The position numbers and the translations under genes were made by a program. Under the pieces are notes generated by a model. It did not search any database and was not told the DNA's origin. It was given only the letters and a program-made list of their open reading frames with translations. From contig JANCRA010000006.1 of the NCBI GenBank assembly GCA_024362935.1, positions 30,931,924 to 30,995,923 of the forward strand: a stretch of DNA of 64,000 nt. Reading direction: 5' to 3'. This document shows positions 11,194-21,052 of this stretch, piece by piece. Within the stretch, counting starts at the first letter, position 1. Every line of letters starts with the position of its first letter. This DNA comes from Setophaga petechia. Lineage: Eukaryota; Chordata; Aves; Passeriformes; Parulidae.

Positions 11194-11871
11194 ATGTGCA
11201 ACCTTATTGCATCCTGGCTGCTCCCATACTGATTGCCTGTAGCATTTGGGGCCAGAATTTCCAAGTGCATGTGGCAGGTTCCTGGCTCTGGGGACAGCAA
11301 ACACAGCTCCACTGCTGGATTGTGAGGTAGCAATGTGTGGTTCTCCTGATTTCTGAGAAACCTTTTTAGTCCCAACCTGGTGATTAAAGCTGAAATTCAG
11401 GCTGCAGAGCTGTACAGTTTTTCAAATGAGTCTAATTACTTTTGCTTGGCAAGTGAATGAGTTGTCTGCTCTGAACACAATCGATATTTTACTGCTTTTC
11501 TTCTCTGCCCCAGTTCTGCTCTCTTGTGTATTTCATGCAAATGCAATAAGCCTTGGGCACAGGCACTAAATAACCTTCTCAGGTTTGTGTAGGATCCTGT
11601 GACACAATAGAGAATTGAAACAGATTCCTCTAATCCAAGTCTAGTGCCTTAGTCCACAGATCAAGCTTTGCTTTTCTTTGCTCTTTTTGTACAACCTCTT
11701 CATTATTGGTTCAAATAAGGAGGGCAGCATTGCCAGATCCCAGAGGAAGGCTGTGAAGACTCCTTTGGTCTGGGGGTGAGCATAGAAACAGCTTTCTACA
11801 AAAGAGAAGCCATTCTCCAGTGACCTTGGATCCTTTATTTTTCAAAAGGAATCACTGATCTTTGGCCAGTT
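11194..11871 (+). other. TEDC1 intron 2, unique sequence
   Basis: Intronic sequence with no recognised gene, RNA or repeat. Confidence 0.5.
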
Positions 11872-12543
11872 CAGGAATCCCACTGAAGCCTTCCAGTCAG
11901 TGGTTAGAAAATTCTGGAATCCCACTGAAACCTACCAGTCAGTGGTTAGAAAATTCTGGAATCCCACTGAAACCTACCAGTCAGTGGTTAGAAAATTCTG
12001 GAATCCCACTGAAACCTACCAGTCAGTGGTTAGAAAATTCTGGAATCCCACTGAAACCTACCAGTCAGTGGTTCTAAAATTCTGGAATCCCACTGAAACC
12101 TACCAGTCAGTGGTTAGAAAATTCTGGAATCCCACTGAAACCTACCAGTCAGTGGTTATAAAATTCTGGAATCCCACTGAAACCTACCAGTCAGTGGTTC
12201 TAAAATTCTGGAATCCCACTGAAACCTACCAGTCAGTGGTTAGAAAATTCTGGAATCCCACTGAAACCTACCAGTCAGTGGTTAGAAAATTCTGGAATCC
12301 CACTGAAACCTACCAGTCAGTGGTTCTAAAATTCTGGAATCCCACTGAAACCTACCAGTCAGTGGTTAGAAAATTCTGGAATCCCACTGAAACCTACCAG
12401 TCAGTGGTTAGAAAATTCTGGAATCCCACTGAAACCTACCAGTCAGTGGTTAGAAAATTCTGGAATCCCACTGAAACCTACCAGTCAGTGGTTAGAAAAT
12501 TCTGGAATCCCACTGAAACCTACCAGTCAGTGGTTAGAAAATT
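11872..12543. repeat. 42-bp minisatellite, 16 copies, highly homogeneous
   Basis: Sixteen head-to-tail copies of a 42-bp unit with GGAATCCCACTGAAACC and TACCAGTCAGTGGTTAGAAA. Apart from the first copy, units are almost identical and differ mainly at one site (TTAGAAAA, TTCTAAAA or TTATAAAA). As 42 is divisible by 3, one + frame reads FWNPTETYQSVVRK 15 times; this follows from the period and is not evidence of coding. It lies inside TEDC1 intron 2. Confidence 0.95.
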
Positions 12544-12634
12544 CTGCAGCTGCTTCCTGGTTTCTGCTTCTGGGAGAATTTTTTCTTCCCACAGTGAAAT
12601 GCACTTAACTGTAAACTTTGGTATAAACTTACTG

Positions 12635-13399
12635 TCAAAGCCAGCCCCTTAAACATGTCCAGTGGAGAGTCAGAGGGAGCTGTGTGAATTCTCTGGGCAT
12701 CACCTTGCTGATGAAATCATCATTAGTGGTTTCATGCTGCTTGTTCTTCCCAGAGGCTGAGGAACCTGGCTGACAACCTGACATCCACAGCAGGCAGCAG
12801 TGCAGTATGCATTTGGGATAGTTGGAGGACACATTTATTTTCTGGGATTGCTGTTCAGTTTTTACAGCATGGGAAAGAGGTCTGGAGCTGCAATAGATTT
12901 TTGTTTGTTTGACAAAAGTAGCAGAAAATGTTTTTCTGAAGCAGTAGTTTCCCATAATACCACAACCTATGCAGGTGTTCCTTGTCTGAGTGCATAAAGT
13001 AATGTGTCTGTGCTTTTTCTTGGGTTGAAGTTCTTTCCATTTTAGCCTGCCAGCCTTGTGCATAGCTCTTATTTGAGCATCATCTTGTAAATCACTGAAA
13101 ATATTTGTCAGGAGTGGAAGAGTATAGTTTGAAGTGAGCTGAACCCTGAGTTTCATCCCCAGCTTGCTCTTACTTGCTGAATATAGTTTTGTAAATAATA
13201 TCTGTGGAGAAAGGGATAGGGTGGGAGCCTTGTGAAGGTGTTTCTGTATAAATTCCCCAATCCTAGTGCCATAAGCAGATGTCAGAGAGGTGTGTGCTGT
13301 GTCTCTTCTACCTGAGTAATATTTTTTCCTCTCTCTTGGTTGCATGTTAGGAAGAATCCATCTTGGTCCTGGGTGCTCACACATAACCTTTGCTGCCAT
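12635..13399 (-). other. Long antisense open reading frame (254 codons) in non-repetitive intron sequence
   Basis: Stop-free frame with an ATG on the - strand, in sequence that is not tandemly repeated. The conceptual product is basic and Cys/Lys/Ser-rich. I recognise no domain, signal peptide or retroviral motif. It is longer than expected by chance in a window this size but has no other coding evidence. It could be a lineage-specific frame, a remnant of an unrecognised element, or chance. Confidence 0.2.
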
Positions 13400-14009
13400 T
13401 TATATTTTTACCTTTTAACTTGAGCAGTCTAGAGATGGGGAAGAATAAGGGACTTTTTAAGGTCACAGCAAGGCTCCTTGATCCCCAGTTCCAGCTCCAT
13501 GCCTTGAGTGCTCACTCCCAACTCCTGCCTGGCACACAGGGTGTTGCAGAGGGAGGTAAAGGACCAGAAGAACACTGAAATTCAGGTGCTGAATTGCTTT
13601 GATGGATCTGGCCTGAGTGATAGATCAGAGCAGGGAAATGGTGAGAAAAGAAAATAAAATACACCTGACCTGCTTTCCTTTCCTCCACTTTGATTTGTGA
13701 TTTTTTAAGGAGCTCCTTGAACTGCAGATGGCAGCATGTGATGCTTGTTTGCTTTGAAAAAGGCAGGAAGCATGTAGTGAGCATCCTTCCTTTGGGAGGA
13801 TTTCTGCCTTCATCTGTTGTGGCAGCTCCTTTCTTGACAAATGCACACAGAAAAGGAAAGGATGCTATGAAAACCCTGCTCCTGTAAGAATGTTCACAAG
13901 TGATCAGAATCAAATCTGAAATATCTCCATGCCCCTCCTGTGCTTGAGGGATTGGAGAGCACATCTCCAGTGAGATTTTTAGCAAGCCATGGGCATTTCT
14001 GCCACCTTG

Positions 14010-14141
14010 ACATGGGCAAGGGAAGCTGCTTGTTTCATTTACAGGGTCTGTGAACATGGGCAAGGGAAGCTGCTTGTTTCATTTACAGGGTCTGTGAACA
14101 TGGGCAAGGGAAGCTGCTTGTTTCATTTACAGGTCTGTGAA
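14010..14141. repeat. 44-bp tandem repeat, three copies
   Basis: CATGGGCAAGGGAAGCTGC followed by TTGTTTCATTTACAGG occurs at 14011, 14055 and 14099. Each unit contains TTTCATTTACAG, which looks like a splice acceptor, but no exon follows. Confidence 0.88.
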
Positions 14142-14327
14142 AAGAGCAAATGGAGTGATTTAGTCTTTGTAGCAATGCCTGAACTGCATGAAACTGTAAA
14201 TTCCTCTGGCTCCACCCAGCTGTGACAGAAAAGAAAAGAGCAAATCTAGAAGGATGCTTTGATGGCATGAGGGGATGGATACTCCTTCAGCCTCCAGCAG
14301 TTTACATCTCAGACTTTGCAATCCAGA

Positions 14328-15567
14328 TGTGGGAGCTCAGAATATCACTCCCAATGCCCAAGAAAACCCTTGGGGGACTCAGAAGTCCTGGAATGTTGCC
14401 AGACATTTTTGGTGGCTGGACCTTGACCCTTCTGAGGGTGTGTGTAAGGACATGAGAATGAGCACAGTTTAAGTGGTGGAGGGATCACACATTCACAGGG
14501 TGAAATATGGATTTTGGGATTTTGGTACAGGGGGGTTATATCTTGGTACAGGGGTGTGAAAAATGCATGGATTTTATGATTGGCTTTTCACAAATATTCA
14601 AATGAATATTATATGTGTTGTGTTAGGAAGTGATGCTGGATTAATTCTCTTAAGTACTGTGTTCAATATAGTTTTAGGTTATAAAAATTGTTAAAATAGA
14701 AACTGTGCTATGTAGGATGCTTTGTTAAACAGAAAGGTCTTGCAGTGAGACAGCAGCCACAGAACACCTGAATCTTTCAGAGAAAGGGAATTTTTTGCCT
14801 TCTTATCAGAAGAAACGAACTTCTTCCTGCCTTGAAGGCACTGTTAGGATTAGAAGGAAGAAGTTGACACTGCCCAGACAGAATCCTGTGTTTGAATGGA
14901 ATTTATGCATCATGGATGAAGTGTATGAATATGCAACAGGCTGTTGTTTTTAAGGGTTAATCCTTTGTTAACTGTGTCCTTTTTCGGGCTCGTGATGCCC
15001 AGAAAAAGGTACCCAGACATCCATAACTCTTTGCTTTTATTGTCTCATATTGTCCTGATTTAAATTGTCCAAATTATTATGACTCTAATTGTATTCCTAT
15101 TTTTATAACCATTTTATTACTATGAAACTTTTAACAATTTCAAAAGCAAGTGATTGGCGTTTTTCACAGGGGGGTTATGGAGACAAGATGGAGGAATCAG
15201 GGTGTGTCTCATGCTTCTTCTTTCTTCTTCTTGTCTTCCATCTTCTGTGGTGGTGCTGGCACTTGGGGATTGGTTTGTGGTGAAGGTGCACTTGTTACCA
15301 AGGGTGAAAGGTATTGGGGATAAAAGGTAAATATGATGTATGGAGTTTTTATTATAAAAGGACACGACCGCCCCGTGGGTGGTCAGAGTGCCCTTGGCTG
15401 CCTTGCTGGTCAGATCCTGGCTGGCAGAGAGGAAAACTCTGTGAGATAAGAAATAATAAACAATTTGAAGACTGAAATATCCAAGAGTCCAGACTCGTCC
15501 TTTGATCCGCGGCTGCCCCGACCCATCCTGCGCCTGCCCGAGCAGAGACAGCAGCTGGATTTGGACC
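14328..15567 (+). mobile_element. Solo LTR, family D, split by a family A insertion
   Basis: Starts TGTGGGAGCTCAG as in the copies at 31613 and 48126, and is interrupted at 14555-15168 by a family A LTR. Without the insertion it is about 620 bp, close to the 598 bp of the other copies. The 3' end resembles the 48126 copy (GCCCCGACCCATCCTGCG, GAGCAGAGACAGCAG). It carries AATAAACAATTTG near its end, a plausible poly(A) signal. Flanks TCCAGA and CCCAGA suggest a decayed 6-bp duplication. The right edge is uncertain by a few bases. Confidence 0.78.
14555..15168 (+). mobile_element. Solo LTR, family A (614 bp), nested in a family D LTR
   Basis: TGTGAAAAATGCATGG ... GGCGTTTTTCACA. It sits inside the family D LTR, with GGGG on both sides (14551-14554 and 15169-15172) as the probable target duplication. 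The host LTR's GGGGGGTTATGGAGACAAGA resumes straight after it. Family A therefore inserted after this D copy. Confidence 0.9.
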
Positions 15568-17449
15568 CCCAGAGAGGAGATCTTTGTGTTTCTTAAGTTT
15601 CCATGAACTGCTGTTCTGTAAATCCAGTTTCTCCTTGAGCCTGAGACATTCTTAGGAGTCCACAGAGTCCCACAGTTTCAGAATTTTGCTGCGTGTGTGA
15701 AGAGCATCTCTTTTATCATGTTTTGACTCACATGCTTGCTAACTTTGTTGGCTCACAGTTCTTGTGTTGAGTGTTGTGCAAACAAATCATCCACTCTTCA
15801 CCAACTGCACAGCACTCAGGATTTTGAAGAGTTTTGTCATATCCATTCTTGCTCTTCTTGGCCTACTTCATCACTTCTTACAATGCAGCTGTTCTGTTCT
15901 CGTGGTTGTACTTGTCCTTTCTCTTAATTTCTTTCCAAATCTTCTGTAGCCTTAATGGGAGAGAAGAAATAAGGGTCACAGGGAGTATTTGTGTTCTGTT
16001 CAGTGTCCTTGCCAGGTTTCTCACACTGAGTTTGCCTGTCAGAACCAGTTGTGATACTGTCATTAAAAACCTCATCATCTGAGATGGTGTTCTGAGCCCA
16101 CAGAGCAGTTCCAGCTCCAGTCTCATGCTGGAAGTCAGTAAAGTTAGGAACATTCCTTTCTTTGTGCACATCATTTTTCCTTTTTTCTAAAAATACTTTT
16201 ATCTGTCTTTTTAAAGCTTGGCCTCAAGGTTCTGCAGTCCTTCATGATCTGCCTGCATTCTTTACTGCTAATATCACATCAGCACCAAGTTTTCTGTCAC
16301 TGTCACGTTGTCCAAGTGTCATTTTGAGTTGTTTAGCACAGAGCCCTCATGTGAAACCACAGTTTGTTCCTGCCCTCTGGTTCTTGTCATTGATCCAAGG
16401 CTTTTCCTGTCCCCCCACTGCAGTGCCTTGGTTTCTTTGTGCAAGCTGAATCCCAGTGGGAAATCTGAATGTCTTGCACTGGTTGAATCTTCCTTAATCA
16501 CTTGCTTCTCAGAGAACTCCAGAAACTTTCAGAGCAGGTCTTCCTTTTACAGCTGTTGGTTCTTAGCCAGTATGTGTTGTTTTCATTGTCCCCCTAATTA
16601 TATTCTTTATTCTGTTTTTGACTTTGTGCAGATCCAAGGTTTATTGGGCAGAACCTTTTTTAATAATAATTTCTCTATGTTTCCTCAGTATTTTACAGCC
16701 CTGCAGTGCCTGTCTTGTAGCTGTCAGGTAACATTTGCTGGTGTGAAGGAATATGGATCAGAGCATTCCTGAGAATTTACCAGCCCACGTGCTGTGCTGC
16801 ATTATCTCTGCTCTCTGGCTCTCAGAGATTTGCAGCAGGCTGTGAAAATCCTATCTCTAAATTCCAGTTTAGTTCAGGAGTGCTTCAGAGTGTTTACTAA
16901 TTCACAGCATACTTGGTGACTCATAAAAAATGAACAGGTGAATTGGATCCCATTGCAGTGGGGATGGCTAGTTGCTTTTGTTGCCTTTATTAATTTCCAG
17001 GAGGCCATTACTGGTCTTGATCCCAACTTTGAATTTCTTCTTTTCCCTGAGCAGTAGTTCCTGCAATCAGAATGGGGCAGTATAAAGAAGGCTTTTATCC
17101 TTTCCCTCCTGTCCTTCACCAGTTGTTGATTGTTGCATATAGATAAAACCTTATAAAAGAAACGCCTTATAAAACATGGTTTAAACCTTACTACTAACCT
17201 GTTAAGTTCCCATGAGAAAAAAAATTATACAAATAAAAATCAGTTTACATAACAATCTATTCGTATGAGAAAAGAGTTTACAGCTACAAAAATAAGAAGT
17301 CTGTCCTGTGAGACCATGAAGAAAAAATATAAACTATCTGGAAAGAAAAAAATTGATCAACATATACATTAGCCATTACCAACCAATCAAGTGAGTTTCA
17401 GTAATTTGCTAACCTATCAAATTCAAACAGGGTACTTCTAATACCATAT
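15568..17449 (+). other. TEDC1 intron 2, unique sequence
   Basis: About 1.9 kb of AT-rich intron. Short open frames such as 16308-16772 (+) have no recognisable content and no supporting splice context. No RNA gene seen. Confidence 0.5.
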
Positions 17450-18476
17450 TGTTGGGGTGAATGAAACAGGAAAGCCTTATAAATATGATTGTCTGGCAAA
17501 AGATTTTGAGAATATAGAAACTATAAGCGAGATTGAAATGAAAGCAAGTTTTGGGATCCCTCAGTTACTGAACAACAGGAAAACAATGGTGTGGCCAGCT
17601 GAAGGTGATCCCCTTTTGATGGAACAACACCCTCTGCAAGCAGGCAGGCCCAAGGGTCCAGCAGACCCTGCCAGCTTGGCAGAAGGGGTCCAGAGAGGAG
17701 TTTTTAGGGTTTAAAATGTAACACAGGATGGTAATGTAGTGATTCTTATAGATTGTATGGAAATAGGATTTGTATATTGTGCTAGATTGGTTAGTGAGAA
17801 TCAGAATATTCAACACAAAAGATGATTTATTGTATTGTAATGGGAACTTCGAGCACTCCCTCCTTTCTTCCCTTCTCTTCTCTTTGCTCTTTCCACTGCA
17901 TCTTCCACTTCTTCCCACACTCTTCGTTCTCACCCCTTTTACTCTCTTATGTTCTCCCCCTCTCTTCTCTCGGGCCTGCTCTGAGCTGTGGCTGGCAGCT
18001 CCCAGCAGGGCCCTGCACCCAGGCCCTTTGCAATAAACCCCAAATCCCAGCAGGGCCCTGCACCCAGGCCCTTTGCAATAAACCCCAAATCCCAGCAGGG
18101 CCCTGCACCCAGGCCCTTTGCAATAAACCCCAAATCCCAGCAGGGCCCTGCACCCAGGCCCTTTGCAATAAACCCCAAATCCCAGCAGGGCCCTGCACCC
18201 AGGCCCTTTGCAATAAACCCCAAATCCCAGCAGGGCCCTGCACCCAGGCCCTTTGCAATAAACCCCAAATCCCAGCAGGGCCCTGCACCCAGGCCCTTTG
18301 CAATAAACCCCAAATCCCAGCAGGGCCCTGCACCCAGGCCCTTTGCAATAAACCCCAAGTTCCAGCAGGGCCCTGCACCCAGGCCCTTTGCAATAAACCC
18401 CAAGTTCCAGCCCTGGCTGCAGAGATCTCTTGTCTCTGTTTGTCCTGACTGTGCAACCCCCGCACCCATTTTGACA
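17450..18476 (+). mobile_element. Solo LTR, family E (1027 bp), nine internal 45-bp repeats
   Basis: Begins TGTTGGGGTGAATGAAAC and ends CCATTTTGACA, with a perfect 6-bp duplication CCATAT (17444-17449 and 18477-18482), which fits an ERVK-type integrase. From the left edge to a TAA at 17712 the frame VGVNETGKPYKYD... is open; the same frame is intact in the other two family E copies. A pyrimidine-rich block (about 17860-17990) precedes the 45-bp array. It ends about 240 bp upstream of TEDC1 exon 3, in sense orientation. Confidence 0.93.
18001..18405 (+). repeat. 45-bp repeat inside a family E LTR, nine copies, each with AATAAA
   Basis: Unit CCCAGCAGGGCCCTGCACCC plus AGGCCCTTTGCAATAAACCC plus CAAAT. 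Every unit contains the poly(A) hexamer AATAAA. Units are almost identical; only the last junctions carry CAAGTT instead of CAAATC. The other family E LTRs have four and two copies of the same unit. Confidence 0.95.
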
Positions 18477-18717
18477 CCATATAAAAGTAAGCTATGTACA
18501 ATAAAGATTCAGCCATCCTACACAAAACCCCAAGCATCTCATCCATCTCATTTCTATCTCCAGCTCAAGGCTACAATGCCCCTTGATAAAGACCAAATCC
18601 CCACTGCCTTCCTGAGGCTGGGTTAAGAGTGCTGCCCTCCAAGGGGGCAGCACTGTGGATCTGGGTGTGTGCCTGCAGTGCTGCAGGGTGTCACTGTGTG
18701 GTGTTTTCCTTTTGCAG

Positions 18718-18920
18718 GTGCCCAGGTGAGCTTTGTGAAGTGGGCTCTGTGGTACCACGGCTACAGACGGCCCCAGCTGCAGCAGCTCACGGCTGATGGC
18801 TCCATGGGCAGCAGGGAGCTGCTGCTGGCCTTCTCCTGGCTGCTGCACTGCCCCGGCCTCCTGCAGCAGCTGCTGGCTCAGAACAGAGTGCAGACTGGGG
18901 ATCAGACCTCTGTGTGCATG
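18718..18920 (+). CDS. TEDC1: TEDC1 exon 3
   Basis: 203-bp exon between the acceptor TTTTGCAG and the donor ATG|GTGAGC. It enters in phase 1 (sharing a Gly codon with exon 2) and leaves in phase 0. It encodes AQVSFVKWALWYHGYRRPQL, then LTADGSMGSRELLLAFSWLL, then LAQNRVQTGDQTSVCM. It matches the best-conserved part of the family as I remember it (human VKSALCSQGYPR, LPEDGSQGSRELLLALSWLL, LAQARVPLGDEMTVC). The DGSxGSRELLLAxSWLL core is the strongest single piece of evidence for the gene's identity. Upstream neighbour: a family E LTR 241 bp away. Confidence 0.92.
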
Positions 18921-19180
18921 GTGAGCATGCTGTGTCTCCCACCCTACCCTGTCTGTTGGAATAAGATCCCAGTATTTCCAGGTGGAATGTGCCTGGGCTG
19001 TTCTGGGCCTTGGCTTCTTGGCCAGGGGTGACTGCTGTGGTGTTTTACACAGAGACACCTCTGGCTGGCTGGAGATCACAGCTAGGCACTAGAAAACAAG
19101 CCCAGGCTGGTGGGAAGCTCAGTTTTACCTCTGGTGAAGGTCCTTAGGTGAGGTGAAGAGAAACGAGATGGATTCTGATG

Positions 19181-20260
19181 GAGGGTTAAAATCCAGAGCT
19201 TTATTCCAAGGGCACGGAGATCTGAACTGTGGTAACAGCTCCAACAGAATCCCCACCATGTGCCCTCAAGGTCCTTTGGAGGGTTAAAATCCAGAGCTTT
19301 ATTCCAGGGGCACAGACATCTGAATTGTGGTAACAGCTCCAACAGAATGCCCACCACGTGCTCTCAAGGTTCTTTGGAGGGTTAAAATCCTGAGCTTTAT
19401 TCCAAGGGCACAGACACCTGAATTGTGGTAACAGCTCCAACAGAATCCCCACCACGTGCTCTCAGGGTCCTTTGGAGGGTTAAAATCCAGAGCTTTATTC
19501 CAAGGGCACGGAGATCTGAATTGCAGTAACAGCTCCAACAGAATGCCCACCATGTGCCCTCAAGGTCCTTTGGAGGGTTAAAATCCAGAGCTTTATTCCA
19601 AGGGCATGGAGATCTGAATTGTGGTAACAGCTCCAACAGAATACCCACCACGTGCTCTGAGGGTTCTTTGGAGGGTTAAAATCCTGAGCTTTATTCCAAG
19701 GACACGGACATCTGAATTGTGGTAGCAGCTCCAAAAGAATGCCCACCATGTGCTCTCAAGGTCCTTTGGAGGGTTAAAATCCAGAGCTTTTATTCCAAGG
19801 GCATGGACATCTGAATTGTGGTAACAGCTCCAAAAGAATCCCCACCACGTGCTCTCAGGGTCCTTTGGAGGGTTAAAATCCAGAGCTTTATTCCAAGGGC
19901 ACGGAGATCTGAATTGTGGTAACAGCTCCAACAGAATCCCCACCATGTGCCCTCAAGGTCCTTTGGAGGGTTAAAATCCAGAGCTTTATTCCATGGGCAT
20001 GGACATCTGAATTGTGGTAACAGCTCCAACAGAATGGCCACCACGTGCTCTCAGGGTCCTTTGGAGGGTTAAAATCCAGAGCTTTATTCCAAGGGCATGG
20101 AGATCTGAATTGTGGTAACAGCTCCAACAGAATCCCCACCACGTGCTCTCAAGGTCCTTTGGAGGGTTAAAATCCAGAGCTTTATTCCAAGGGCACAGAC
20201 ACCTGAACTGTGGTAACAGCTCCAACAGAATGCCCACCACGTGCCCTCAAGATCCTTTAA
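19181..20260. repeat. 98-bp minisatellite in intron 3, 11 copies
   Basis: Eleven head-to-tail units of 98 bp (one is 99) starting GAGGGTTAAAATCCAGAGC. Each contains TTTATTCCAAGGGCA, ATCTGAATTGTGGTAACAGC and CACCACGTGCTCTCAAGG. Units differ at scattered single bases. Most units carry the E-box CACGTG or its CATGTG variant. No credible coding content. Confidence 0.95.
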
Positions 20261-20665
20261 GCCCAGGGATAGGGGAAGGAAGGACAGGTGAGCCACCACC
20301 CAGGTGGGAGGAGGTGGGATCTCAGGGGACAATGACACTGGGCTAACTCAATGATGCCCAGGGTGAGGGGCATCTTTTGAACTTGTGCCAACCACAGGCC
20401 AGCCTTGCTGCAATGTTAACATTGACTGACAGCATTTTAGCAAGGGGACAAGGGGGAGGGGAGGCTGGCACACCTGGGGGACAGGGAAGTCTAAGACTGG
20501 AGATTGCAACACCTGTCCATGACTGTGACAGCAGCTGTGTCACCAGCAGGGTGTGATGGGTGCTGTCCTGGTGCCTTGGCAGGTCAGTGACTGCAGCTTC
20601 AAAAAAAGGCCAGTGTCTATTTTCTTTCCCTTCTCTATTTCTGTGTGCAAAGCTTAGGGGTTCTT
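20261..20665 (+). other. TEDC1 intron 3, unique sequence
   Basis: About 400 bp between the 98-bp array and a family C LTR. Nothing recognised. Confidence 0.5.
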
Positions 20666-21052
20666 TGTCACAGACATATTTTATGAAAAATCCTTTTGCC
20701 AGGATTTTTTCTTCTGAGAAGCTGCAGAGGAAAAGAAAAACAATAATTATCTGCTGCTGTGGAATGCAACAGGTGCATCTTTGATTGGTCCATGTGGTTG
20801 TTTTTAATTAATGGCCAATCAAAGTCCAGCTGTCTTGGACTCTTGGTCAGTCACAAGATTTTATTATCATTCCATTCCTTTCCTTTCTAGCTTTCTGATA
20901 AAATCCTTTCTTCTATTCTTTTAGTATAGTTTTAGTATATCATTTTCTTTTAATATAATATATATCATAAAATAGTAAATCAGCCTTCTGAAACATGGAG
21001 TCAAGATTCTCATCTCTTCCCTCATCCTGGGACCCCTGTGAACACCACCACA
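20666..21052 (+). mobile_element. Solo LTR, family C (387 bp), diverged copy
   Basis: TGTCACAGACATATTTTATG ... CCCCTGTGAACACCACCACA with a perfect 6-bp duplication GTTCTT (20660-20665 and 21053-21058). It contains ATTGGTCCATGTGG, an AT-rich TATA-like stretch and ATCATAAAATAGTAAATC where the other copies have AATAAATC. This variant is the closest to the songbird LTR I remember. Confidence 0.9.

Noticed and set aside
14010..14141. Three repeated TTTCATTTACAG motifs that look like splice acceptors
   Set aside because: They are part of a 44-bp tandem repeat and are not followed by a conserved open exon.
18001..18405. Repeated QQGPAPRPFAINPK frame (212 codons) as a repetitive protein
   Set aside because: It arises because the 45-bp LTR repeat is divisible by 3 and lacks stops in that frame. 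The same unit lies in the R/U5-like part of three solo LTRs.
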